NCBI RefSeq assembly: GCF_018491765.1
Contig: NZ_JABWCU010000009.1
Coordinates: 207,309 to 271,308 of the forward strand
DNA from: Novosphingobium profundi
GTDB taxonomy: Bacteria > Pseudomonadota > Alphaproteobacteria > Sphingomonadales > Sphingomonadaceae
Direction: 5' to 3'
Length of the DNA stretch: 64,000 nucleotides
Shown in pieces: positions 35,730 through 43,450 of this stretch. The translations under genes were made by a program, and so were the position numbers. Below the pieces are notes generated by a model. That model saw only the letters and a program-made list of their open reading frames with translations, made no database searches and was not told where the DNA came from. Position 1 is the first letter of the stretch. The number at the start of each line of letters is the position of its first letter.

Positions 35730-36617
35730 TCACGCGCTGCGGAACAGGCCTGCAAGCACGCCCTGCACGAGCGCCACGCGCGGCTCGCGCAAGGACTTGG
35801 GGATCCAGACCAGATAGTAGCGGTTGACCGGCCGTTCGCGTGGAGGGGCGATCTCGACGAGCTCGCCGCTCGCGATGTGGCCATTGCACAAGTATCCGGG
35901 CAGCACCGTCCAGCCGAAGCCCGCTATGACCATGCGCTGGAGGCAGCGCAGGTCCTCCCCGACCAGCGCCGGGCGGTTCTTCGCGCCGGCCAGCGCGTTG
36001 GCCTCCAGCCAGGCCGAAATCAGCAGCTGCTTGATGTTGAAGGCCAGCACCGGCTCGGCGTGAAGTCCCGCCGCCAGTTCGGGAGCGGCCGCGATGCGCG
36101 CGGCGACTGCGGGCGCGGCAACCGCGTGAAGGCGTTCCTCGTGCACCACCTCGCTGCGCACATTGGTGTCGTTGACCGGGTAGCCGGAGAGTGCCAGGTC
36201 GCAATCCCCGCTCAGCACCTCGCGGCTCATCTGCGCATGGTCGGCGGCCGCGAAGCGGATCTGCATCCCCGAGCGCAGCAGCGGCAGGAGCCGGGGAACC
36301 ACCATCTCGGCCAGGAAATCCGCCTGCCCCAGGATGCGCACGGCCCCGGTCAGATCGCCCGAGCGCGCCCGGGTCCGCGCCAACACCGCCTCGGCCATGT
36401 CGAGCTTGTCGCCCAGCCCCGCCGCGAGTTCATCCGCGACGACCGTCGGCCTCGCCCCCTTGGCGTGGCGCACGAACAGGGGATGCCCGATCGCCGCCTC
36501 AAGCGCGGCGATGTGCTGCGAGATCGCCGGCTGCGTGAGCCCCAGACTGCGCGCCGCCCCGCTCAGCGATTGCTGGCGATAGACTTCGACAAAGCTGCGC
36601 AACTGGGTGAGGGCCAT
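35730..36617 (-). CDS. LysR-family regulator of the adjacent efflux operon
   Basis: 295-aa LysR-type regulator. The winged helix-turn-helix is at residues 2-60 (TQLRSFVEVYRQQSLSGAAR, then LTQPAISQHIAALE), followed by the ligand-binding domain. I chose the ATG at 36617; the longer open frame runs through the putative operator. It is divergent from the FUSC/HlyD/NodT genes and probably regulates them, by analogy with AaeR and aaeXAB. It is convergent with the aminotransferase gene. Confidence 0.88.
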   Translation of the reverse strand: MALTQLRSFVEVYRQQSLSGAARSLGLTQPAISQHIAALEAAIGHPLFVRHAKGARPTVVADELAAGLGDKLDMAEAVLARTRARSGDLTGAVRILGQADFLAEMVVPRLLPLLRSGMQIRFAAADHAQMSREVLSGDCDLALSGYPVNDTNVRSEVVHEERLHAVAAPAVAARIAAAPELAAGLHAEPVLAFNIKQLLISAWLEANALAGAKNRPALVGEDLRCLQRMVIAGFGWTVLPGYLCNGHIASGELVEIAPPRERPVNRYYLVWIPKSLREPRVALVQGVLAGLFRSA

Positions 36618-36632
36618 GACCCAGCCCATAAC

Positions 36633-36658
36633 ACAATTTATCCCGACACCCAAATTGT
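36633..36658. promoter_or_regulatory. LysR-type operator in front of the Aae-like efflux operon
   Basis: A perfect 7-bp inverted repeat, ACAATTT-N12-AAATTGT, containing the T-N11-A arrangement expected for LysR regulators. It lies 16 bases upstream of the LysR start and about 155 bases upstream of the first efflux gene, in the divergent promoter region. Confidence 0.6.
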
Positions 36659-36814
36659 CTAATAAGCCTTTGGACTCGATTGCGCATAATGCACGCATCG
36701 TTCATCGCGTTCCGGCGTCCGATCCCGTCCCCCTCCCCCCCGCGCGCCGGACCGCGATGGGCTCTGCCCCGTAAGCCCACTGCCCGACAGAAGCCGAACC
36801 CGTTGGAAACCTTC

Positions 36815-38734
36815 ATGACTTCGGCCCGCTGGCAGGCCTGCCTGTTCTCCGCCAAGACCGCGCTTGCGGCCCTGATGGCGCTGTGGATCACGCTCTGGGT
36901 CGGGTTGGAGCGGCCATTCTGGGCGATGACCACCGCCTACATCGTATCGAGCCCACTCTCGGGGGCGACGCGCTCCAAGGCGATCTACCGCGTGCTCGGC
37001 ACTTTCGTGGGCGCCATCGTCGCGGTCGCGCTCGTGCCGGTGCTGGTCGACTGGCCGCCCTTGCTGTGCCTCGCGCTCGCGCTGTGGGTCGGCGCGACGC
37101 TCGCCGTCTCGCTGCTCGACCGCTCGCCACGCGCCTACACGATGATGCTGGCGGGCTATACCGCCATGCTGATCGCCTTTCCTGCGGTCGATACACCCGA
37201 GGCGGTATTCGACATCGCCACCGCGCGCGTCACCGAGATCGTGCTCGGCATCACGTGCGCCACGCTGACGCACAGTCTGCTCTGGCCGCGTTCGGTAGGC
37301 GCGAACATGGGCCAGCGCCTATCGCTGTGGTGCCGCGACGCGCGGGCCTGGCGCGACGAGATCCTTTCGAGCACGAGCGCCAAGGACCTCCACGATCCCC
37401 AGATGGGACGGCGCAAGCTGGCGCAGGACGCGGTCGACTGCGTGCTCCTGGCAACGCACATTCCCTTCGACACCTCGCACTGGCGCGAGGCCAACGCCTC
37501 GGTCCAGGCCATCTTGCGCCGCATCCTGCTGCTCCTGCCCGCGCTTTCGGGCCTTGCCGACCGCCGCCGCGCGCTGCTCGAGCTCGACGCGCGCTCCGAT
37601 GCCAGTCCGCAATGGCGCGCGTTGCTGGGCCACAGCCATGCCTTGCGCGAGGCGCAGACCGCGCAAATGCTCGACGAGAGCGAGGCGATCCTGGCCCATG
37701 TCGAAGACCGCACCCGGCCCACGCCGGTCGGCCCGCAGGAAAACCGCGCGACAATCGCGCTCCACGCCGACTGGCGCTTCGCGATCCTGGCCGGACTGGC
37801 AGCGGCGGCCTCGATCCTCATCTGCTGCGCGATCTGGATCGGCACCGGCTGGGCCGACGGCGCCATCGCGGCGATGATGACCGGGGTGTTCTGCTGCCTC
37901 TTTGCCGCGCTCGACAACCCGGTGACGATGATCCTGCGCTTCGGCGCCGCGCTGATCGCCTCGCTACCGCTCGCCGCCTTCTATCTCTTCGTTCTGCTCC
38001 CGCCCGTCGATGGCTTCATCCCGCTCGCGCTGCTGCTCTTGCCGGTGCTGCTCGCGGCGGGGTGGATCATCCCCCATCCCCGGTTCGGCGTCATCGGCGT
38101 TGCCTTCATGCTCGGCTTTGCCAATGCGCTCGCCCTGCAGGAAAGCTTCCACGCCAATCTTGCGCGCTTCATCAACGCCAATTCGGGGCAAGTACTGGGC
38201 GTGCTGATTGCCGCGATCGTCACCGCCGGGATGCGCACGGCGGGCGTCGATCGCGTCATCGCCCGGCTGCGCGTCAGCCTGCACAAGGACCTCGTCGCGC
38301 TGGCCTCGGCACGCAGCGCGCCCAATCCGATGGCCGCGCTGGGGCGTACGACCGACCGTCTTGCGCTGATCAGCGAGCGCCTCGGCGACGCCACCGACGC
38401 GGCGGCGGCGTCCTTGCGCGAAGTGCGCATCGCCGCAAACATCGTCGCCATCCAGCAACTGCGCGCGGGTGCCGAGCGCAAACTCGCGCTCGCCCTATCC
38501 CGCGTCCTGCGCGACGTGGCGCGCACCTACCGCAGCAATCGCGAAGACCCGCCCGAACGCCTGCTCGCGCGCATCGATGTCGCGCTGCGCCTGATGCTCG
38601 CCGCGCCGGAGCCCGCGCGCGACAGGTCCGACCGATCCGGCGAAGGCCTCGGTGCGCTCGTTGCCCTGCGCTGCAACCTCTTCCCCAAGGCCCCCGATTT
38701 CCGGCCTGATCCGCGGAGCGCCCCCCTGCCATGA
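36815..38734 (+). CDS. FUSC-family transporter (AaeB-like aromatic-acid exporter)
   Basis: 639-aa inner-membrane protein with two clusters of membrane helices (about residues 10-160 and 345-520) and soluble loops, the FUSC/AaeB layout. The start of the protein (about residues 8-40) and the IGTGWADGAIAAMMTGVF region are conserved. With the downstream DUF1656 protein, HlyD-like adaptor and NodT-like channel it should form a tripartite pump for organic acids or phenolics. The ATG at 36815 is preferred over an in-frame TTG at 36804. Confidence 0.88.
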   Translation: MTSARWQACLFSAKTALAALMALWITLWVGLERPFWAMTTAYIVSSPLSGATRSKAIYRVLGTFVGAIVAVALVPVLVDWPPLLCLALALWVGATLAVSLLDRSPRAYTMMLAGYTAMLIAFPAVDTPEAVFDIATARVTEIVLGITCATLTHSLLWPRSVGANMGQRLSLWCRDARAWRDEILSSTSAKDLHDPQMGRRKLAQDAVDCVLLATHIPFDTSHWREANASVQAILRRILLLLPALSGLADRRRALLELDARSDASPQWRALLGHSHALREAQTAQMLDESEAILAHVEDRTRPTPVGPQENRATIALHADWRFAILAGLAAAASILICCAIWIGTGWADGAIAAMMTGVFCCLFAALDNPVTMILRFGAALIASLPLAAFYLFVLLPPVDGFIPLALLLLPVLLAAGWIIPHPRFGVIGVAFMLGFANALALQESFHANLARFINANSGQVLGVLIAAIVTAGMRTAGVDRVIARLRVSLHKDLVALASARSAPNPMAALGRTTDRLALISERLGDATDAAAASLREVRIAANIVAIQQLRAGAERKLALALSRVLRDVARTYRSNREDPPERLLARIDVALRLMLAAPEPARDRSDRSGEGLGALVALRCNLFPKAPDFRPDPRSAPLP

Positions 38735-38952
38735 TGCCCGACTACCTGCTGGGCGTGATCTACGTTGCCGCCGCGCCCGTCGAAGGCTGCATGGCGCTCG
38801 TCGTCACCTACCTCCTCCACCGTCTGCTTTCGGCTTTCGGCCTCTATCGCTGGATCTGGCACGGCGTGCTGTTCGACACCGCGCTGTTCGTGATCGTCTG
38901 GGCCGTCCTCGTCCTTGTCCTTCCCCCCGTGTTCCCCGGATTGCACCCATGA
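38731..38952 (+). CDS. DUF1656 small membrane protein (AaeX-like)
   Basis: 73-aa inner-membrane protein with two hydrophobic segments (about residues 5-28 and 45-68). DUF1656 proteins accompany FUSC exporters and HlyD-type adaptors. The ATG overlaps the FUSC stop by 4 bp and its own stop overlaps the adaptor start as ATGA, so all three are translationally coupled. Confidence 0.87.
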   Translation: MMPDYLLGVIYVAAAPVEGCMALVVTYLLHRLLSAFGLYRWIWHGVLFDTALFVIVWAVLVLVLPPVFPGLHP

Positions 38953-39920
38953 GCCTGTCTTCCTCCGAACGCCGCCGCAAGGCCGTGTCCATGGCGATCA
39001 CCAGCCTGATCGTGCTAGCCGCGATCTGGGCGGGCTATTCACTCTTCATCTACTACCAGGACGATCCCTGGACCCGTGACGGACGCATCCGGGCCGACAT
39101 CGTGCGCATCGCGCCCGACGTCGGCGGCCTCGTCACCGCGGTGCACTTTGACCACGACCAGCGTGTGCGGCGCGGCGACGTTCTTTTCGAGATCGATCCC
39201 TCGCGCTACGCGATCGCACTCAGCGAGGCCAAAGTGGGGCTCCAGCAGGCCGAGGCAGACCTCGCGCGCGCGCGCTTCGTGGTCGAGGGCAGCGAAGCAA
39301 GTCTTGCCGAAGCCCGCCGGGAGGCGGCCCGCGACACGGGGCTGGGCGAACTCCTTCCCAGCGAAGCCACCCAGCAGTCGCAGACCCGCGCGCGCGAACT
39401 CGAAGCCAGCCTGGGCCAGAGCCGCGCCGAAGTGGCGCAGGCGCAGGCGCGCATCGCCGCCGCGCGCAACGCGCTCGACCTGGCCCGGCTCAACCTCACG
39501 CGCACCCGTGTGCTCGCCCCCGTCGACGGCTACCTCTCGGACTTCGACTTGCGCGTGGGCAATTACGTGAACGCCGGGAGCCCGGTGCTCGCGCTCGTCG
39601 ACACCGCGACCTTGCGCGTCGAGGGCTATTTCGAGGAAACCAAGCTCGCCCGGGTGCACCTGGGCCAGAAGGCGCTGATCCACGCGATGGGCGAGGAGCG
39701 CCCTCTTCACGGCCACGTCATCTCGATCGCGGCGGGCATCAAGGACCATGACCGCACCGGCAGCAGCGACCTCCTGCCCGCGATCAATCCCTCCTTCAGC
39801 TGGGTGCGCCTGCCCCAGCGCGTGCCCGTGCGCATCCATATCGACGATGCGCCGCGCGATCTTGCGCTGATTTCGGGCCGGACGGTCTCGGTCAGCCTTG
39901 CCATGGACCAGGCCAAGTGA
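38949..39920 (+). CDS. HlyD-type periplasmic adaptor (AaeA/EmrA-like)
   Basis: 323-aa membrane-fusion protein with an N-terminal membrane anchor (about residues 14-36). A lipoyl/barrel-sandwich region is split by an alpha-helical hairpin rich in Ala, Glu and Arg (about 90-185). The second half-motif is LTRTRVLAPVDGYLSDF, and a beta-barrel domain with NPSFSWVRLPQRVPVRI near the C-terminus is typical of this class. It links the FUSC pump to the outer-membrane channel encoded next. Confidence 0.9.
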   Translation: MSLSSSERRRKAVSMAITSLIVLAAIWAGYSLFIYYQDDPWTRDGRIRADIVRIAPDVGGLVTAVHFDHDQRVRRGDVLFEIDPSRYAIALSEAKVGLQQAEADLARARFVVEGSEASLAEARREAARDTGLGELLPSEATQQSQTRARELEASLGQSRAEVAQAQARIAAARNALDLARLNLTRTRVLAPVDGYLSDFDLRVGNYVNAGSPVLALVDTATLRVEGYFEETKLARVHLGQKALIHAMGEERPLHGHVISIAAGIKDHDRTGSSDLLPAINPSFSWVRLPQRVPVRIHIDDAPRDLALISGRTVSVSLAMDQAK

Positions 39921-41356
39921 TGCGGACCAAGGCCCGGTCCTGCGCGGCGCTGGCCTTGGCGAGCGCTCTGGCCGCCTGCACGGTCGGTCCGGACTACCAC
40001 GTGCCCGAAAACGCGGCGATCTCACGGCCGGGCGCCAAGGCTCCGTTCAGCGCGGGCGAAGGAACCATCGCAGACCCGCTGCCCGCCCGCTGGTGGTCGC
40101 TCTACGACGACCCGGTGCTGGACCAACTGGAAGAGGAAGCTCTCACCGCCAACACCGACTTGCGCGCGGCAGGAGCCAACCTCGCGCGTTCGGCCGCGAT
40201 CGTACGCGCGACGAAGGGCGAAGGCGATCCCGAGGTGGCGCTTGACGCGACGGTCGAACGGGCACGGCTTTCGGGCGAGTCTTTCCTCAAATACGAGACC
40301 CTGCCGGTTACCAATCTCGGGATCGGAGGGGGCGAAGTGTCCTATCAGCTCGACCTCTTCGGGCAGATCCGGCGCCGGGTCGAGCAGGCCGATGCCGAGC
40401 ATGAGGCGACCCAGGCCTTGACCGAGGCCGTCCAGGTCACCCTCGCGGCCGAAGTCGCGCGCGCCTACGTCGCGGTCTGCGGCGAGAACGAGGCGATGGA
40501 GCTTGCCGAAGAGATACTCGCCAAGCGAGAGCACATCCTTGCCGCCAGCCAGCGCCTCCATGCCGCCGGCAAGATTGCCGCTCCTGAGGTCACGCGCGCC
40601 GAGCAGGCCATGTTGCAGGCCCGTGCGCAATTGCCCGGGCATCGCGCAAGGGTACGTGCCGGGCTTTACCGCCTGGCGTTCCTGCTCGGCCGCACGCCCG
40701 ACCAGTACCCGCGCGAGGCCGAAGCCTGCCACGCCCTGCCCCACCTGTCCCGGCCGCTTCCCATCGGCGATGGCGCAACGCTGCTCGCCCGCCGCCCCGA
40801 CGTGCGCGCGGCCGAGCGCCGTCTGGCCGCCGCCACCGCCGGAATCGGCGTCGCCAAGGCCGATCTCTATCCGCACATCGCCATCGGCGGTGGTGCCGGC
40901 ACCTTCGGCCTGCTCGAGGACGTGGGCCAGGCCATGGCCGGGCACTGGTCACTCGGCGCGATGATCAGTTGGGCCTTCCCCACCCGGACCCAGCGCGCCA
41001 AGGTGACGATGGCCGAGGTCGCAACCGACAAGGCCCTGGCCGAATTCGACGCAGCCGTACTCGAGGCCCTGCAGGAGACCGAAACCGCGCTCTCCAACTA
41101 CCGCGAGCGCCACAACCGCGCGGTCGACCTGGAAGAGGCACTCGGCAAGGCGCGCACCCTCGATGCGCAGAGCCGGCGGATGTTCGAGGCCGGAAAGGTC
41201 GGGCTTCGCGACGATCTGTCGAGCGGCGTCGACCTGATTGCTGCGCGCGATGCCGAGCGCGAGGCACAGGACGCCGTGGCGCAAAGCCAGATCGATCTGT
41301 TTCTCGCCCTCGGCGGGGGGTGGACGCAAGCTCCCCAGCCTTCGCCCGGATCGTGA
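39920..41356 (+). CDS. NodT-family outer-membrane efflux lipoprotein
   Basis: 478-aa TolC-like channel. A lipoprotein signal peptide with lipobox LAAC (cysteine about residue 20) precedes the conserved VGPDYHVP start. The two outer-membrane-efflux repeats can be followed, with the helical barrel segments containing ARSAAIVRATKGEGDPEV, YQLDLFGQIRRRVEQA and FPTRTQRAKV. The ATG at 39920 shares one base with the adaptor stop; a GTG three bases upstream is also possible. Last gene of the efflux operon. Confidence 0.9.
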   Translation: MRTKARSCAALALASALAACTVGPDYHVPENAAISRPGAKAPFSAGEGTIADPLPARWWSLYDDPVLDQLEEEALTANTDLRAAGANLARSAAIVRATKGEGDPEVALDATVERARLSGESFLKYETLPVTNLGIGGGEVSYQLDLFGQIRRRVEQADAEHEATQALTEAVQVTLAAEVARAYVAVCGENEAMELAEEILAKREHILAASQRLHAAGKIAAPEVTRAEQAMLQARAQLPGHRARVRAGLYRLAFLLGRTPDQYPREAEACHALPHLSRPLPIGDGATLLARRPDVRAAERRLAAATAGIGVAKADLYPHIAIGGGAGTFGLLEDVGQAMAGHWSLGAMISWAFPTRTQRAKVTMAEVATDKALAEFDAAVLEALQETETALSNYRERHNRAVDLEEALGKARTLDAQSRRMFEAGKVGLRDDLSSGVDLIAARDAEREAQDAVAQSQIDLFLALGGGWTQAPQPSPGS

Positions 41357-41374
41357 AGCGGAGCGGGCCGGGCT

Positions 41375-42016
41375 TCAGGCCCCGGCTTGCGCTGCCCCCG
41401 GCTGCCCCAGGAAGCCAAGGACGAGCCGCACGATCGCCTCCTCGAGCGCCCGCGTGCCGAGCAGCGGGGAAGACTGCAACGCCGCGCGGCGCAGCACTTC
41501 GCTTACCGCGCGGCCAAGTGTGAAGACTTCCGCCTCGTCCATTGCAGGCGCGCCCTCTCCTGCCGCCTGGCGCCACACGTCGATGATCGCTTGCACGAAG
41601 CGGTCCGAAGGTTCGGGCAGCCCCCGATCGAGCGAAAACGCGACCAGCGCACGCACAAGGCGTGGATCGCTGCCGCCATGCCGGGCAAAGGCCTCGTGCA
41701 GCAGGCGCACTATGCCACGCACCTGCTCGTCCCAGGGATCGTCGCGACGCGCCTCCAGCAAGGCGTCGATTTCGCCCTCGACCACCTCGCGCTGGCGCTC
41801 GATGAGCGAGATGACGACCGCCTCGCGGTTCTCGAAATACTGGTAGATCGTCCCGATCGAGTAGCCCGAACGCTCGGCGAGGTGGTTCGTGGTGAGCTTC
41901 TCGCCGCCCTCCTCCGCGAGAATACGCGCGGTTGCCTCGAGAATCGTGTCGATCGTCAGGCGGGCTCGCGCCTGCCGGGGCTTCTTGCGGGAAAAATCGG
42001 GTTCGGAATTGGCCAT
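41375..42016 (-). CDS. TetR-family regulator
   Basis: 213-aa TetR-type regulator. The helix-turn-helix is near the N-terminus (ILEATARILAEEGGEKLTTN, HLAERSGYSIGTIYQYF). The ligand-binding part is the usual all-helical C-terminal domain. I prefer the ATG at 42016; another in-frame ATG is at 42046. It is convergent with the efflux operon and reads in the same direction as the SDR gene behind it. It may be a second regulator of the pump, but no operator was identified. Confidence 0.87.
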   Translation of the reverse strand: MANSEPDFSRKKPRQARARLTIDTILEATARILAEEGGEKLTTNHLAERSGYSIGTIYQYFENREAVVISLIERQREVVEGEIDALLEARRDDPWDEQVRGIVRLLHEAFARHGGSDPRLVRALVAFSLDRGLPEPSDRFVQAIIDVWRQAAGEGAPAMDEAEVFTLGRAVSEVLRRAALQSSPLLGTRALEEAIVRLVLGFLGQPGAAQAGA

Positions 42017-42097
42017 TGCCGCCGGTTCAGACCCCTTCGCGCGCATCGAGGCAAGCGAAATCGCCCGGATCTCGCAGCCCCGGCGCGCGAGGGCGCG

Positions 42098-42862
42098 TCA
42101 CACCAGCGTGCTGCCCCCGTCGAGCAGCAGGCACGAGCCGACGGCGTAGGAGGCATCGGGCGAGGCGAGGAACAGGATCGCGCGCGCCACTTCCTCCGCC
42201 TTGCCCGCACGGCCCGCCGGGATCGCCGCCTGAAGGCTTTGCAGGAACGTGGGATCATCGGCCGAGGCGCCGAGCAAAGGCGTGTCGATGAGACCGGGGC
42301 ACACCGCGTTAACGCGAATGCCATGACCGATGAGGTCGAGCGCAGCCGCCTTGGTCAAGCCGGCAACCCCATGTTTGGCCGCGACATAGGCCGCGATCCC
42401 CTTCGCCGCGACCACGCTGGCAACCGAAGCGGTGTTGACGATTGTGCCGCCACCACGGGACTTTAGCGCGGGAACCTCAGCCTTCATGGCAAGAAATACG
42501 CCTTTCAGGTTGACGGCGATCTGGCGGTCGAATTCGTCCGGATCGATGTCCTCGAAGGCGAACACCGGAGCGCTCGCAATCCCCGCGTTGTTGACCGCGA
42601 TATCGAGGCCACCGAACGTCTCGACACAGGTGCGCACCATCGCCCGGCACGCCTCGAGCGAGGAAACGTCGGCCTGCGCCGCGATCGCCTGCGCGCCAGC
42701 CATGCCGATCTCCTCCGCGATGCGCAGGGCCCCGGCCTCGTCCTGGTCGACCACGCAGACGGCCGCGCCCTGTTCGGCGAAGGCGAAGGCCGTGGCCCGG
42801 CCGATGCCACTGGCCGCGCCAGTCACCAGCGCCACTTTTCCGGAAAAACGAGCGATCGTCAT
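42098..42862 (-). CDS. SDR-family NAD(P)-dependent oxidoreductase
   Basis: 254-aa classical SDR. It has TGAASGIGRA for cofactor binding, VNNAGIAS, the catalytic serine in NTASVAS, YVAAKHG for YxxxK, and CPGLIDTPLL after it. Asp in VVDQDEAG suggests NAD+ preference. The ATG at 42862 has a strong GGAGGGG upstream. It is upstream of the TetR gene on the same strand (81-base gap), so the two may share a transcript. The substrate is unknown. Confidence 0.9.
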   Translation of the reverse strand: MTIARFSGKVALVTGAASGIGRATAFAFAEQGAAVCVVDQDEAGALRIAEEIGMAGAQAIAAQADVSSLEACRAMVRTCVETFGGLDIAVNNAGIASAPVFAFEDIDPDEFDRQIAVNLKGVFLAMKAEVPALKSRGGGTIVNTASVASVVAAKGIAAYVAAKHGVAGLTKAAALDLIGHGIRVNAVCPGLIDTPLLGASADDPTFLQSLQAAIPAGRAGKAEEVARAILFLASPDASYAVGSCLLLDGGSTLV

Positions 42863-43450
42863 TTCACCCCTCCCGTGTCGCCGCACGACGCGGCAGAGCG
42901 CAGAGCGTGCGCATGGATTGGCTCGGGCACCTTACGAAGCATCCAATCATCTCCCATCGCCACCTTGTCCGGTGCGCGCTGCACCCGCGTGGCCGTTATC
43001 CTGGAGATGCGAGTATCCGCGAAGCCGCGTCCTTGCGCCAGTGCCCGTCAGAAGCTTTTTTCCACCTCGCCCCGCTTCCCCGGCCATCACCTTGGGCTCC
43101 ACGCCGGCCAACAATCCACATCTGGGCTCAGGATCCGCAATTGCTGCCAGAAGAGCACGGTGGCCGCGAGGGCGAGTGCGGAGAAGAAGACGGTGGACTG
43201 GGCGGATACGCGCTTTGGCCGTGTTCGGGCCGAGGCCGGTTACGGGCTATCGGCTTCGTGCCGAGGTGCCAGCAACGCGTCAGGCCATGCTTGCGCGAAC
43301 GACTATGGGACGAAGCCGAACGCTAACGCGCAAATTTATGATCGCCCGGAGCCAAGCCTGATCCTGACGCGGATGGTGAAAGACGACAGCTGTAGCCCCA
43401 CCGCCAACCATTGGAACCTGGGGAAAGGGTGCACGAACGAGAGGGGTGAC
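42863..43450. other. Long intergenic region before the arylsulfatase gene
   Basis: About 590 bases between the SDR and the sulfatase. The plus-strand frame stays open from 42875 into the sulfatase, but no start upstream of 43451 has a ribosome-binding site, and the encoded sequence lacks any domain. A short hydrophobic stretch can be read on the minus strand near 43110-43230, perhaps a gene remnant. I see no clear operator here, including no copy of the ATACC...GTAT palindrome. Confidence 0.45.

Noticed and set aside
42875..43450. An N-terminal extension of the arylsulfatase
   Set aside because: The frame is open, but the signal peptide and ribosome-binding site mark the true start at 43451.
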